Shown piece after piece: positions 9,104 to 21,267 of a stretch of 64,000 bases of DNA; the stretch's first letter is position 1; each line of letters begins with the position of its first letter. The notes below the pieces were generated by a model. That model did not search any database. It saw nothing but the letters and a program-made list of their open reading frames with translations, and was not told where the DNA came from. This stretch comes from Nansenia antarctica (lineage: Eukaryota > Chordata > Actinopteri > Argentiniformes > Microstomatidae), in the NCBI GenBank assembly GCA_963989245.1, contig OZ022342.1, forward strand, positions 71,297,301-71,361,300, in the 5' to 3' direction. Position numbers and translations under genes: made by a program.

Positions 9104-10826
9104 TTTGTAAAAGGGTTTCTTCAGTATAAAAGTCTTTATTATAACTTCAGTTTTTCACAAGTTCGACTAAAACTAATTATATTCAATATATCTCTGGAAA
9201 TAAATATGTAATCCTGTCAATGAATATGACATTTATTCTAATGTCATAATTACTCTTTGGTGATAGAACATTTCCCAAGAATCGTAGACTGTACACAAAT
9301 ACTTCTCCAACATTGCAGCATCATCTTGACTTTAGTACCGATCTACTTGGCGGTTTTACCACAGTGAAAGTCCATCAACACTTTGGATGACACAGCTCAT
9401 GTTTGAAACTCACTTGATCCACATTGTAGAAGTCCCTTCACTTTCCTCTCTGACCTATCGCTTTTACTTTGAAACCGCGAGATTTTAAAGGACATGTTTA
9501 AAGGAGCATTTGGCTGTTTCGCACGTAGTTTTGTTCATAAATCACTTATTTTGGTAAACTGGACACATTTTGGGAATATATGTGGTTACTTTCTCGCCTG
9601 AAAACATATTAAAACTTCATAAAATGACATGTTAACAGCCAACATTTCAGCTTTTAGCTAATGGAGTTTTAAAATTGTAAACGGTCGGCTGGTTTTCGCA
9701 TACTTATTATTAATTTAGTAGGCAGTATGAAGTATATACTCATTGAGTATGCTAGTATGCAGTATGAAGTATATACTCATTGAGTATGCTAGTATGCAGT
9801 ATGCTACACCCGGACGCGGACGCAGCGGGATATACTTGAAAGAATATCCCCACAGGGATCAAAATAGTCAAGTGAAATGATGTCATTTCCCTAAAAAGGA
9901 GAACTAGTGAACGGGGATACAGATAGCCTACAGTGCCCTCATGTGTCTCCGTGCGTGGGGAAATGTTTGTATCTGTGCAAGCACTGTTTGGTCGCTAGAT
10001 GGCAATGCTACCAAGTTACAATAGTCTACAAAAAAACTTGGTCACATTATGTTCTCATGCAGGTTATTATCACAACTGTAATGTAACCGAAGCATTGCGT
10101 TTCTAAGTGCCTAAATTACAGTACTTAGGTACCTACAAAGGTAATCTGTAACTCTGTTGGTAGCCTTCAGAATGACCACTTTCTATATGGAATTGTCTTA
10201 CTTCTACAGGAAAGGATGGCTCACACCCTCGTCAGACCCTCACTGCATCACACAATACTATACATCCTCATCTGTGTCAACATCAATATGACACATACCG
10301 GTATTCACTGTGGAATATGAAGATATTGATCCCAGAGAATAGAGATCTAGTGTCTAGTGACCACTCATAGACTTCAGAATTACCAGTTATACTGTATATG
10401 ATTTGTTCTTTTTCCGCAGGAAAGGACACATATCCTCCTCAAACCCTTACTGAATGAAAAGATACACCCTTAAGGATATAATTATAACTCATTTTAAAAT
10501 ATATTTTCATTTTTTATATATCCCCCCCCCCCGCGACCCGCCATCTTGAATCTTGGACACCATAAGTCTAGTATGTCTTATGTCGTATGTCATAAGTCTA
10601 CCAACAAATCCATCAACCAATCAGACCTCTGTCTGCCTTATGACATCATTAACACTCTTTTAACATGCACAAACCTTTTCGCCTGCTCACCTGGTGGCCT
10701 GCTGACCTGAGGATCTGTGGTCTTTGGCTATTTATTTCTCAACTGTTATGCACACAACCCCTCGCATCCTCTCACCCGTCCTTCACTTGAGCCCTTTTGT
10801 GTCTCCCCTTCAAAACCTCCTCCAAT
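9104..10826. other. Intergenic, no gene seen; short 37-bp duplication
   Basis: AT-rich unique sequence. A 37-bp unit starting GCAGTATGAAGTATATACTC is present twice in tandem (9722-9795). A C run lies at 10522-10532. A CTCF-like CGCTAGATGGCAA sits near 9993-10005. The ORFs here are short and lack homology I can recognise. Confidence 0.5.
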
Positions 10827-11446
10827 ACTTTTCTGAGGACAAAGCGAGGGAAACAAAGAAGAGAAGACATGAGGAATCTTGTTCCGCTTCTCGCTTTGTT
10901 CCGAACAATTGAGAAAAAGGGTTTTATCCAGACATTTCATGTAATTAATTTGGACTCAGGTGTTTGTTTGGATGTTCCATAGCTGAAGTACGGGTTGAAA
11001 TGAGGTTCAACATACTGTACCTTCAGAATTGCAATCTCGGAAGGAACCCAGATTCTCATCTCTCGAATTAGGAAGTAAAGTAAGTAAGAAGTGGGCACGG
11101 TATTTGTTAGCAAGTCCATATCCCTCATAACCTCACGCTGAACTTCCTCATCCGCCTGTGCTCTTGCTTACAAATGGATTGACTTATATAACGCCTTATT
11201 CCAAAGCACTTTACAATGACCCTCTCATTTACCCATTCATTCACACACACATTCACACACCAATGGCGGCAAGCTACCATGCAAGGCGCCGGCCCGCTCA
11301 CTGGGAGTCATTTGGGGTTCAGTGTCTTGCCCAAGGACACTTCGACATGTGGCCAGCCGGGGCTCGAACCACCGATCTGCCAACCTTGCGATCATTAGAC
11401 GGTGTTTCTACCTCCTGCGCCACCGCCGCATTATAGAACAACCCCA
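10827..11446. repeat. Local tandem duplication, copy 1
   Basis: From TTTTCTGAGGACAAAGCGAG to TCCTGCGCCACCGCCGC this block recurs in the same orientation at 11921-12360. Copy 1 has about 65 extra bases near 10885-10990 and keeps about 72 bases (11342-11412) missing from copy 2. Confidence 0.8.
11165..11436 (-). mobile_element. tRNA-derived SINE (family D)
   Basis: Reverse complement of the full copy at 46821-47080. It includes CGCGCCGGCCCGCTCACTGG-type body sequence, the ACATTCACACACCAATGG stretch, and the head ending GGCGCAGGAGGTAG. The tail reads GGCGTTATATAAGTCAATCC on the minus strand. Confidence 0.75.
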
Positions 11447-11618
11447 GCCAGTGTGTTTGATTTCTCTGGATCTTGTCTTCTTTCATGTGTGTGGGAGTGG
11501 AGGAATGTGATGAAGGCAGCTGCTATGGCTGTGGGGTATGGCAGGGATCAGAGGGACAATGTCAAGAAGACACAATGTCTGGACACACAGGGCCCGTGAG
11601 AACAGCTGTTGTACTCCA

Positions 11619-11661
<43 letters not shown>

Positions 11662-11920
11662 GTGTGCGTGCATGTGCCTGTGTGTGTGCCCGCGCCTGTG
11701 CCCACACATATCTGTCAGTAGGTCAAAGAGAAATGTATTACATCACAACCATCAATCAATCTTGGGGTCAATTAGCCGTGTCATCATCAGCCTAAAGCTC
11801 CACATATGGATCAGTTGACCTCAACCCATATTGCCCCATGAGATTCGAGCCCTTGTCCATCGGATGATGACCACTTCAGTGTGGAATGATGAGTGGAGTA
11901 AAGGAGAGGCTGTGCTGTGC
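11447..11920 (-). repeat. Inverted copy of the smpd4 intron 2 element (5845-6270)
   Basis: Reverse complement of 5845-6270 with an added (GT)n expansion (11622-11690). It is wedged exactly between the two copies of the local tandem duplication. Confidence 0.75.
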
Positions 11921-12372
11921 TTTTCTGAGGACAAAGCGAGTGAAAGAAAGAGGAGAGGACATGAGGAAATATGTTCCGAACAATGTGTCATAGCTGTTGT
12001 ACAGGTTGAAATGAAGTTCAACATACCTTCAAAATTGCAATCTCGGAACCCAGATTCTCATCTCTTTGAATTAGGAAGTAAGTAAGTAAGAAGTGGGCAC
12101 GGTATTTGTTAGCAAGTCCATATCCCTCATAACCTCACGCTGAACTTCCTCATCCACCTGTGCTCTTGCTTACAAATGGATTGACTTATATAACGCCTTA
12201 TTCCAAAGCACTTTACAATGAGCCTCTCATTTACCCATTCACACACACATTCACACACCAATGGCGGCAAGCTACCATGCAAGGCGCTGGCCCGCTCATT
12301 GGGAGCAATTTGGGGTTCAATGTCTTGCCCAAGGACACCTCCTGCGCCACAGCCGCTCCAAACAACAAACAA
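11921..12372. repeat. Local tandem duplication, copy 2, with SINE remnant
   Basis: Direct repeat of 10827-11440. The family D SINE inside (12167-12360, minus) has lost about 72 bp covering the B-box side of its head, between GGACAC and CTCCTGCGCC. Confidence 0.78.
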
Positions 12373-12424
12373 ACAAACAAAATGGAGTTAGTTGAAGAAG
12401 TTTTAGATACCAGCATTTGAGCAG

Positions 12425-14880
12425 TGATCTATTTCAAAACAAAAATCAGGTTGAAACCCCTACCTCCATTTGAATGAATGAATGAATGAATGAATGAATG
12501 GTCTTTATTGTCATTGCTACAGTACAGGTACCAAACAACGAAATTTAGGAGGGGTGGCTCCCCTGGTGTTAGGAAAGAAAAAAAAAACACTTTTAAAAAC
12601 ATCACAAGAAGGGAAGGAGCTGGTTTACATAAATAAAGGCTATGTACACTATCCACTATACTATACTGTACAGATAGACGACTAGGGTTGTCATATTGCA
12701 CAATAGTGTTATTTCACATTTATTTAAAGTGTCGCAGTTTGCAGGCTTGAAATGTACATATTTGTGCCTCAGCACTACACCTGATTTTTTTCAGTCCAGC
12801 AGCTGCCATCAATCCGTCCAGACTGTCCAGGGCCCAGAACCTAGGTCTTTGCTGTGTTCAGGGCCTGGACGGCCCTGTGGTAGAAGCTGTTCTTCAGTCT
12901 GTTTGTCCTTGCGGCCAAGGTCCTGAACCGCCTTTTCGAGGGCAGCCTGGTAAAGTGTTCGTACCCAGGGTGGGTCGGGTCCCTGGAGATCTTGGAGGCC
13001 TTCCTGAGACAGCGTGTGTTGTACAGCTCTTCCAGAGAGGGGAGGGGGGCGCCGGTGATCTTCTGTGCTGTTCTCACGACTCTCTGTAGCGCATTTCTCT
13101 CCGCTGTTGTGCAGCTGGAGAACCAGTTGCAGATGCCGTAGGTGAGGATGCTCTCCACTGCGCCGCGGTAGAAGGTCACCAGTATCTCCTGCATGCTGTG
13201 TTCCTTCCTGAGGACTCTCAGGGTGTATAGCCGCTGTTGTGCCTTCTTGATGGTGGCTTTTGTGTTGTCCTTCCAGGTCAGGTCATCCCGCATGTGCATC
13301 CCCAGGAATCGGAGGGTTGAGACTCTCTCCACGCTCTCTCCGTCGATGAGCAGGGGCTGGATCTTTTCCTCCTGAAGTCTACGATGATTTCCTGGGTCTT
13401 TGACTTGTTCAGCAGCAGGTTGTTAACCTTGCACAGCTTGCTCAGTTGCTCTACCTCATCCCTGTACGCCGCCTCGTCCCCCCCCGAGATGCATCCCACC
13501 ACGGTGGTGTCGTCTGCAAACTTTACGATGGAGTTGCTGGGGTGGACGGGGGTGAAGTCGTAGGTGTAGAGGTTGTAGAGGATGGGGCTTAGCACGCAGC
13601 CCTGGGGGGACCCAGTGCTGAGTCTGAGGGCTGTGGAGGTGTGTGGGCCCACCCGCACCCTCTGGGGGCGGTCGGTCAGGAAGTCCTTGATCCATGCACA
13701 TATAGAGTGTGATAGACCCAGGTCTAGTAGTTTGGTCACTAGCCTGTCTGGAAGGATGGTGTTGAAGGCGGAGCTGAAGTCCACAAAGAGCAGTCTCGCG
13801 TAGCTGTTTCCCCTCTCCAGGTGGGATAGAGTGGCGTGGAGAGTCGTCGCGATGGCGTCCTCTGTGGACCTGTGGGCTCTGTAGGCGAACTGGTATGGAT
13901 CCAGGTTGGGCGGGAGGCGTGTGAGTATGTGGGCCCGGACTAGTTTCTCGAAGCACTTCATGATGATTGGTGTGAGTGCCACCGGGCGGTAGTCGTTTAG
14001 GCAGCTCACCGTGCTTTTCTTCGGGACTGGGATGATAGTTGAGGTTTTCAGGCAGGGTGGGATGGTGGTCTGGGACAGGGACTGGTTGAAGATGTTGGTG
14101 AAAACCCCGGCCAGCTGGTCGGCGCAGTCCCTCAGCACCCGTCCCAGGACGCCATCCGGCCCCGAGGCTTTCCTGGGGTCCACCGCCTTCAGCACGCGTC
14201 TCACTTCATGCTCTGTGAGGGTGAGGCTGCTGAGAGCTGGAGAGAGTGGTGTTTGTGTTGTGGTTACCTCCGTTCGTCCCTCGTCGAACCGGGCGTAGAA
14301 GGTGTTCAGCTTTCCCGCCAGCAGGGGGTCGTCCTCTGCGGCTGTGAGCCTGTTGGCTCTGAAGTTTGTCATCTGCTGAACCCCCTGCCACATCCGCCTG
14401 GAGTCGTTGCTCAGGAGGCATTCCTCAATCTTCTCTCTGTGGTCTGCCTTGGCCGCTTTGATTCCGCGCTTTAGGTTATCCCTGGTGGTGCTGTACAGCG
14501 GTGTGCTCTTCCCTGCGAAGAAGGCGTTGTCCCTCTCGTTGATCAGTTTTTGGACCTTCCCAGTCATCCATGGCTTCGTGTTGGGGTAGACCCGGACCCG
14601 TTTGTCCACGGTGACTGAGTTGGTGCAGTTCACTGTGTGGTTCAGAACCGACGACGTGTACTGTTCCAGGTCCTCATGCTCATATTCCTGCCATGGGGTG
14701 TCATTTAGGCAGATCTGCAGTGGAGCGGACCCTTCTGGCCAGGTTCTGACAGGTTCTTGAAGCTTTCTGTTCATCAGTAGAATCTGTGTCACTGGATGGA
14801 GATGGAGAGTCAATGGAGAGTCTGACTTAGTGAGACTGTCGACATTGTCCGGTACCGTAGGATCACAGTAGGTCCGTTAG
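12425..14880 (-). mobile_element. 5'-truncated non-LTR retrotransposon (CR1/L2/Rex1 group), copy 1
   Basis: The minus strand holds the end of ORF2: pre-RT region, reverse transcriptase and a C-terminal domain (14813-12841), then a 3' UTR ending CAATGACAATAAAGACC and an (ATTC)n tail (complement at 12472-12499). The endonuclease region is missing, so the copy is 5' truncated. Four related 3' ends lie at 26.7, 34.9, 42.9 and 48.3 kb. Confidence 0.9.
12841..14813 (-). pseudogene. LINE ORF2 fragment: reverse transcriptase and C-terminal domain, frameshifted
   Basis: Copies RNA into DNA at a nicked target in active elements. Visible RT blocks: SGPDGVLGRVL, LLFVDFSSAFNTI (motif A), STGSPQGCVLSPILYNLYTY (motif B) and FADDTTVVG (catalytic FADD). 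A frameshift near 13365, where the second copy keeps a few extra bases, moves the C-terminal part (13332-12841, ending QALNTAKT and a stop) to another frame. The first residues at 14813 lie inside the element, so the protein lacks its N terminus. Non-functional. Confidence 0.9.
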
Positions 14881-16370
14881 GGACTTGACTGGGAGTCACA
14901 TGTCTGGGGAAAGATAGTTAGATAGTGATAGATAGGTGAACCATGCTGTATGCAAGTGCAAAGACACTTTGTGTTTGTTTAGTGTGCATAGTAGGGGGTT
15001 TGGGAAGTAGACTATTTTGTGAGTGTTGTAGAGTGTGTGCGTGCATGTGTGTGTGTATGTGTGTGTGTGTTTTAATTTCACACTGACATGCCCCTCTCTT
15101 AATGGAGTATTAAATCCCTGTGGTAACAGCCCGACAACCTACACAGCGCACTACATCCTGTTTTGATTTAAGTGCACTGATCCCTCACAAATACCCTTGG
15201 AGTCCCCCTGTTCCGCCGGGAAATTAGGCAGCGTTTCAGAATGATTAATCAATGACTGATTAATAATTCTAACTTCATCACTTTGAGGCAGAGAACGTTA
15301 TTGCATGCCTCTCCCGCCCGCCCAAGCGTTCAATAACCGTGCCTGCCTTTCTCTTATGGATGGCAGGCATATTATATATGATATTATCATCTGGAGTTGA
15401 CGCGTTTTCACGAAGAAACCTCTCGTGGTTTTCATGGCCGAAAAACATCAACGTTTAACTATGGGTTTTTATTTCATTCAATTGTGACAACGTAGGCGGG
15501 TGTTATAGCGATGGTGTAATGGACCCTCTGGATTCCCCTTGAACATAGCAGGAATGTCAAAGGTATTGTTAATGTTCCTCTCGAAGCCCTAGCTGTGAAT
15601 ACAACCGTGCTATTAGGCCAGTCAGTGTCCATATTTTATTTCAAGGCCAACCACATCATTGTTGCTTTAGTGACCGGTTGAATAGAGAGGAAAAATGGAT
15701 ATCGACATCGTTCACTTCATCCGTGTTTGTCATTGTTCGTTTAGAAAGGTCAACAGCTACAGGTCACCATGTAAGCTAAGGCAGACTATATAACACGACT
15801 ACAGGGCAAAAACAGGGCATGCACAGCATTGATTGATTGATTGATTGAAAACTTTATTAGAAGATTTGCAGAAGTAGGTACATGAAAGTACATATTACAT
15901 ACAAGGTCAACTAACAGGATAAAAACCCAAGAAAGCCACTGGCTTATTTCAATTGGGGTCCTTGATGCATACAACATTTAAGCACTGAATATCCCCCAAA
16001 AAGAGATCATCGGACCAAGTTGAATAAGATCCCGTATGTATCCCTCGGTCAAAATAATTGGTCTAAAAAATGTGCTGAGAAGCTAATACATTTTTATTTT
16101 ATTTTATTTTTTCTAGTATTAAAATGCTGATCTCGTATTAAACCTGATTCGGAAAAGAAAAGGTTGAGTCGTAATACAGCACATAGGAAACCCAGCAAAT
16201 AAAGAAGAAGAAGATTAATATTCCCCTGAGAGAACAACCGTACTCAACCCCCATAATGCTGCTAATGGCCAGAGGGCTCATAGATCATTGAGAACGTGAA
16301 GAGACCATGTTTATACACGCGCCTCTACGCTGGGAAGAGATCAGAGGGAACTGCTGTGCTGAGTAGATCA
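14881..16370. other. Intergenic; possible conserved noncoding stretch near 15090-15400
   Basis: A (GT)n tract lies at 15041-15070. The region around 15230-15400 is unique, ATTA-rich (GATTAATCAATGACTGATTA) and contains an 8-bp-stem hairpin TGCCTGCC/GGCAGGCA. It reads like vertebrate conserved noncoding DNA, but that is an impression. No gene seen. Confidence 0.3.
15829..15980 (-). mobile_element. Retrotransposon 3' end with (TCAA)n tail
   Basis: GATTGATTGATTGATTG followed by AAAACTTTATTAG looks like the complement of a LINE 3' end and its simple tail, similar in layout to 26704. Only about 150 bp can be attributed. Confidence 0.45.
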
Positions 16371-16436
16371 GTGGAAGCTAGTGGAGGCTGGGCGAGGCTG
16401 GTGGAGGGAGAAATCGGAGGACGGGCTCATTGTAAT

Positions 16437-16909
16437 TAGTGTTGTTCCGATACCGATACTAGTATCGGCATGGCCACCGATACGCACAAAAATGCTGGTA
16501 TCGGTATCGGCGAGTACTTTACAAAAACGTATATTATTATATATTTTTTTTACTTAAGTTTTACAAAAACTTTACGGGCCGGTTTCAGAGACAAGGCTTA
16601 AGCCTAGTCCTGGACTAAATCACACTTTCAATGTAAAATCTCCATTGAAGATGTTTTTTAGTCTAGGATTAGGCTTAAGCCTTGTCTGTGAAACCGGCCC
16701 TACGAGTTTTACAAAGGTTTTGAGCAGTGCCAGACTAAGTGGTAGCAATAATTTTACATCGAGGTGAGTATGCGGCTCAAAAAACATGTTTTTTTGTTTT
16801 GTTTTTTCAAACGCCGTGGTATCGGATCGGTACTCGGTATCGGCAAGTACTGCACGGTCAGGTATCGGTATCGGTATCGGGATCAAAAAATGGTATCGGA
16901 ACAACACTA
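16437..16909. mobile_element. hAT-type MITE with 8-bp target-site duplication
   Basis: Ends are TAGTGTTGTTCCGATACC and its exact complement. The 8-bp direct repeat ATTGTAAT flanks it (16429-16436 and 16910-16917). The right arm of the host fold-back repeat shows the same site once (CATTGTAATGCA), giving the empty-site sequence. The interior is rich in GTATCGG repeats, with no transposase. Confidence 0.9.
16576..16700. mobile_element. Palindromic MITE nested in the hAT MITE
   Basis: GGGCCGGTTTCAGAGACAAG to CTTGTCTGTGAAACCGGCCC, 125 bp, near-perfect palindromic arms, flanked by TAC on both sides. Same family as 4570-4688. Confidence 0.85.
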
Positions 16910-17062
16910 ATTGTAATGCATGGAACGGAATGAGGAATGCTATCAGACACGGAACGGTGTCAATCACACGTGTCTGATACCATTCCTCATTCCGTTCCGT
17001 GCATTACAATGATCCTGTCCTCCGATTTCTCCCTGCAGCAGCCTCCGCTGGTGCTCTCCCTC

Positions 17063-18114
17063 CACCAGCCTCCCCTGGTGTGTACGGTAGGAACTAATGT
17101 GACACCTTGCCATTGTAATTGATTGGGCGTTCTGGTGTTGTGCTAGTGGATTGTTTGTGCCAATGGATTTATTTTTATTTTGTAGGGAGGATAATTCTTC
17201 GTCATTCGCCACCAATAACAGCTAACAAGATTTCTCTGAGTGCACTTATCTGGAGTTTTTTTTTTGTGGGTTTTTGTTTTATTGCAGAAAGTGCTATGGA
17301 TCTCCAAAAACTAATGGACTTTTCAAAGCACGTTCTCTTAACAGTGGTAGGGTTCTGAGAAACCCCATTTGTCCTCTGAGTCGGGACATTCATAGCCTTG
17401 AATTAAACCAACGTGGTCAGCACTTTTTTTTTAATGATCATTGTTGAGTGGTACAGTAAGCCTGTTCAAGCGGTTCCAAATGTGTTTAAAACACATTTCT
17501 TATTAACAGAACTGAGAATCAAAGAGCCACCTTGCCCCCCCCCCCCTTCTTCACCCACACCTCCACCCCCCCCCCCCCCCCCCCCATAACTAGTTCATGA
17601 GTCAAACATCTTTCTTCTGAGTCTGGATATGATGAACATGAACAGAAATGCTAATTGCGGTTATGTAAGGCAACACTTGAATCTGCAATGAGAGCGGATG
17701 AAGAGAGCCTCCATGCATGTCTGGTATTCATGAATAATAGCAGCCCCCATCTGAGTGCGCTCATTTCCTTAGCCAGGCCTCAACCTCAGTCCCATAGACT
17801 CATTTTTCTCTAAAGATAATGAAAGGAGAGGGTTTACAATAGGACCTGGTGGTTGTCAAAGAGGAGACCTGACCATGTTTGACAAACTGAATGTAGATTT
17901 ATGCTAATGGAGTGCACAGGTGGGGACTCCTTCATCCAATCAATGTCTAATACTGCATAATAATTATTGTGGCTTTTCGGCATCCCTCATCAGCATCGTC
18001 TGCACGACCTGTAATTATGATTCACTAAGAGATTCCCAAAATGCCACCTTTTTATTTTATTGTTGTGTTCAGAGACAGACAACAAAAACAACAACAACAA
18101 CAACAACAACAACA
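17063..18114. other. Intergenic, no gene seen
   Basis: Unique sequence with a T run, C runs (17537-17584) and, at the end, (CAA)n (18080-18112). No exon or RNA gene recognised. Confidence 0.45.
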
Positions 18115-18408
18115 ATCGAGGGCAGAGCTTTCAGTGTGGCAGCTCCCACCCTCTGGAACTCTCTCCCCACATCGATCCGCAATGCCCCTACCCTGGACAC
18201 TTTTAAATCAGGCTTCAAAACCCACCTGTTCTCTCAGGCCTTTGGCCTCTAGTCTAGTTTGTCACTCTCGTTGTCTTTGTTCTTTGTTTTTCCTCCTGTT
18301 CTGTCTGTCTGACTGTCTGTCTATGAAACCTGTTAAGCGTCCTTGGGTTTGAGAAAGGAGCTATATAAATCTAAGATATTATTATTATTATTATTATTAT
18401 TAATCACG
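18115..18408 (+). mobile_element. L2-type LINE 3' end
   Basis: The frame at 18121-18252 encodes RAFSVAAPTLWNSLPTSIRN then APTLDTFKSGFKTHLFSQAF and a stop, the typical end of L2-clade ORF2. It is followed by a 3' UTR ending GAAAGGAGCTATATAAATCT and an (ATT)n tail. 5' truncated. Confidence 0.85.
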
Positions 18409-19110
18409 GTTCACTCTGACGACTGATTTCGTTCTCGTGATCCTGCGATGCAACGCGATGAAATCGAAAAGATTTCACATGATGACACAAAGCCCCCGAC
18501 TCACAGGCGAGAACGAGCTACTCCTGTTCTGACTGTGTGTGTCAGATGATGATCTAACGCCAGAAAGTAGCTTAATTTGTTCCCTTGGCTTTCGTCTGTT
18601 TGAGTGTTTGAAAGCTGGAAGAACAAACAAGACACCCTGGGATGATCAAAGTCAAACGTTGTCTCCGGCACACATAACACGGCGATATTGCAATCTAAAC
18701 CTTCTTTCTCTTTTTTTTCTCCTTCTTCTCTCCACCCTGTCTACTCCTCTCTCCGTACGTGGTTTTTTTCTTATTTTTTTCGAACTCCTCGTTGTTTTTC
18801 CTCGGGATTGAGGAGAGGACAAAATAAAGACGACCGCTGCAGTTCCCTCCCTATTGCCCCGGTGGCAAATTGGCCCTTTATCAAACGTGGGGCCTCATCT
18901 ATCAGGGCAAAGACGGGTATTGAAATTGCTCCGCCGGCCACAAATCAGACCAATGGATCTGCTTTTTTTTCGGAGACAAGGCCGTCATCGCTCTAGTTGA
19001 GAGGCTGGAAGGGGAGGAGTCAGGCAGGAGGCTCCCTGGGTGATGGATGTGACCCTCCTTGACCTCCTCGTGACCGGGATCATCTGGAATGTGGCTGGCT
19101 ATCTAAATGT
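18409..19110. other. Intergenic; possible conserved noncoding stretch 18830-19000
   Basis: Unique, balanced composition, no repeat family recognised (for example GGTGGCAAATTGGCCCTTTA). No coding signal I trust. Confidence 0.3.
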
Positions 19111-19116
19111 CTAATG

Positions 19117-19138
19117 TCTCTCTCTGTCTCTGTCTGCC

Positions 19139-19211
<73 letters not shown>

Positions 19212-19481
19212 GTCTGCCTCTCTCTCTCACACCATCTCTCTCTCTCTATCTCTCTCTCTGACTGCCTCTCTCTCTGCCTCTCTCCCTCTCACCATCTCTC
19301 TCTGTCTGTCTATCTCTCTCACCATCTCTCTCTCTGTCTGTCTTCCTCTCTCTCTCTCTGTCTCTCTCTCTCCCTATTCTCTCACTACCTCTCTCTCTGT
19401 CTCTCTCTGACTATCTCTCTCATTGTCTCTCTCTCTCACCATCTCTCTCTCTATCTGTCTCTCTGTCTGTCTGCCTCTCTC

Positions 19482-19536
<55 letters not shown>

Positions 19537-19570
19537 CTATCTCCACGTCTGTCTGTCTGTCTCTCTCTCC
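19117..19570 (+). repeat. (CT)n-rich array with CTGTCTG/CACCATCT interruptions
   Basis: About 450 bp of pyrimidine repeats; purest at 19150-19205 and 19485-19530. Long open frames here are artefacts. Confidence 0.93.
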
Positions 19571-20261
19571 ATTCATTTGTATTTTGTTAATCAATGCAAA
19601 TGGGTAAACAGGAAGACCGTAACAAAGGACAAGGAACACACAGTGTGTGAATAGTCAACGCCACCAACCCCAGTCACGTTCTTCTGATTGATTGATGATC
19701 ATGTTTGAGATCACATGATGATGCTTTTACGGAAAAAATTGTCAACCGTTCAGGCTTCTAAAAGCCGCAGTACCTCGACGACACGGTGGGGAGAGGACTA
19801 TGTATTTTTCGGTGTGTTTACAGTATGTAAATTATCTTTCTCATTAACATTAGACCAGGTCCAACACCGGTCAAGAGGGCATGCGATGATTAGTTACCTG
19901 CCTGATCTGCATTGACACGTCCATCAGTCAAAAGACATGAAAACATAGCGGAGAAATGCCTATGACAGCGCTTCCCCGTGATCCCCCCTGAACCCTGATC
20001 TATCAGTCATCGGCGCCCCCGCTTGGCAGCTTTTCTCCCGCGTGCGTCCCCCCCACCCTCCCCCCCCCCCCCGCTGATCAATTCCCTGAGTTATGGCTGG
20101 CTACCAAAAGTCCATCCGCACTCCCAGTTCTCTTCTTAATTATGTTTTAACTACCGCGCTTTCATTTGATCCCATTCAATCGCAGTGGCAATTAACCCGC
20201 TGTGAGTTGATTAGTCCATTCAAATGCAATCGGAGAAACAGTGTTTTCTTTTTTTTACTGG
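19571..20261. other. Intergenic; possible conserved noncoding stretch 20090-20250
   Basis: Unique sequence, with C runs at 20047-20073 and an ATTA-rich segment after it. No gene seen. Confidence 0.3.
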
Positions 20262-20290
20262 ATGTGCGTGTGTGTGCGTGTGTGTGTGTG

Positions 20291-20331
<41 letters not shown>
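20262..20331 (+). repeat. (GT)n microsatellite
   Basis: About 35 GT units with two GC interruptions. Confidence 0.95.
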
Positions 20332-20334
<3 letters not shown>

Positions 20335-20511
20335 CTACCGTAGAGGGTATACGGCGAAAAACAAGAACGTGTAAACCTTTCTCGACAGAATGATTACCAT
20401 CAGTAAATGTGCTGGGGAGGACTAGATACACCCACGGATGCGGTGTTGTTTGTTAGTACGGATCAGAGTTCAGATCGCTTGGAACAATTACGTCGTCACA
20501 TTACATTTCTG

Positions 20512-20620
20512 ACATTTAGCGGATGCTTTTATCCAAAGCGACTTACAACAAGTACATTTGTCTAAAGTAAGTGAATCATCTATACATCAGCCGTCGTGAG
20601 AGAAAAAATGTATGGTAGGA
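20512..20620 (-). mobile_element. SINE/LINE-tail repeat (TTTATCCAAAGCGACTTACA type)
   Basis: Contains ACATTTAGCGGATGCTTTTA then TCCAAAGCGACTTACA, and downstream TAAGTGAATCATCTATACAT. The same order recurs at 40311-40385. Confidence 0.55.
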
Positions 20621-20734
20621 CCAGGGGCCGTTGGCAGTCCCGATGACCGTAGAGAAAAGACACCCGTTCATCTGAAGCCCACAGTCATGCGCAGTGATAG
20701 AGGTTCAGAAGATCCCCCTCCTTAATCCACTCAT

Positions 20735-21265
20735 CCTAGCAGACCCTCCTGGTTCCACTGTAGGTCATCCTAGCTCCTCCTGGTTCCACTGTAGGTCATC
20801 CTAGCTCCTCCTGGTTCCACTGTAGGTCATCCTAGCTCCTCCTGGTTCCACTGTAGGTCATCCTAGCTCCTCCTGGTTCCACTGTAGGTCATCCTAGCTC
20901 CTCCTGGTTCTACTGGAGGTCATCCTAGCTCCTCCTGGTTCCACTGTAGGTCATCCTAGCTCCTCCTGGTTCCACTGTAGATCATCCTAGCTCCTCCTTC
21001 TTCTACTGTAGATCATCCTAGCTCCTCCTTCTTCTACTGGAGGTCATCCTAGCTCCTCCTGGTTCCACTGTAGGTCATCCTAGCTCCTCCTTCTTCCACT
21101 GTAGGTCATCCTAGCTCCTCCTGGTTCTACTGGAGGTCATCCTAGCTCCTCCTGGTTCTACTGGAGGTCATCCTAGCTCCTCCTTGTTCCACTGGAGGTC
21201 ATCCTAGCTCCTCCTACTTCTACTGTAGGTCATCCTAGCTCCTCCTGGTTCCACTGTAGGTCATC
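20735..21265. repeat. 31-bp minisatellite, about 17 copies
   Basis: Unit GGTTCCACTGTAGGTCATCC followed by TAGCTCCTCCT, with variants TTCTTCTACT and GGAGGT. Ends where the family A SINE begins. Confidence 0.93.
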
Positions 21266-21267
21266 AT

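Larger units (their letters stand above)
16379..17062. repeat. Fold-back repeat (long inverted arms), split by a hAT MITE
   Basis: The arms (16405-16436 plus 16918-16948, and 16967-17031 in reverse) share AGGGAGAAATCGGAGGAC, CATTGTAATGCA, GGAACGGAATGAGGAATG and TATCAGACAC with about four mismatches over 60 bp. Related copies are at 39890-40050 and 47250-47340. It resembles a fold-back repeat I recall as common in salmonids and pikes. Confidence 0.8.

Noticed and set aside
10724..10912. Small overlapping ORFs at 10.7-11.1 kb on both strands
   Set aside because: No homology, codon bias or splice signals; the region is duplicated noncoding DNA.
13456..13956. 166-codon minus ORF within the LINE
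   Set aside because: Shadow of the reverse transcriptase frame.
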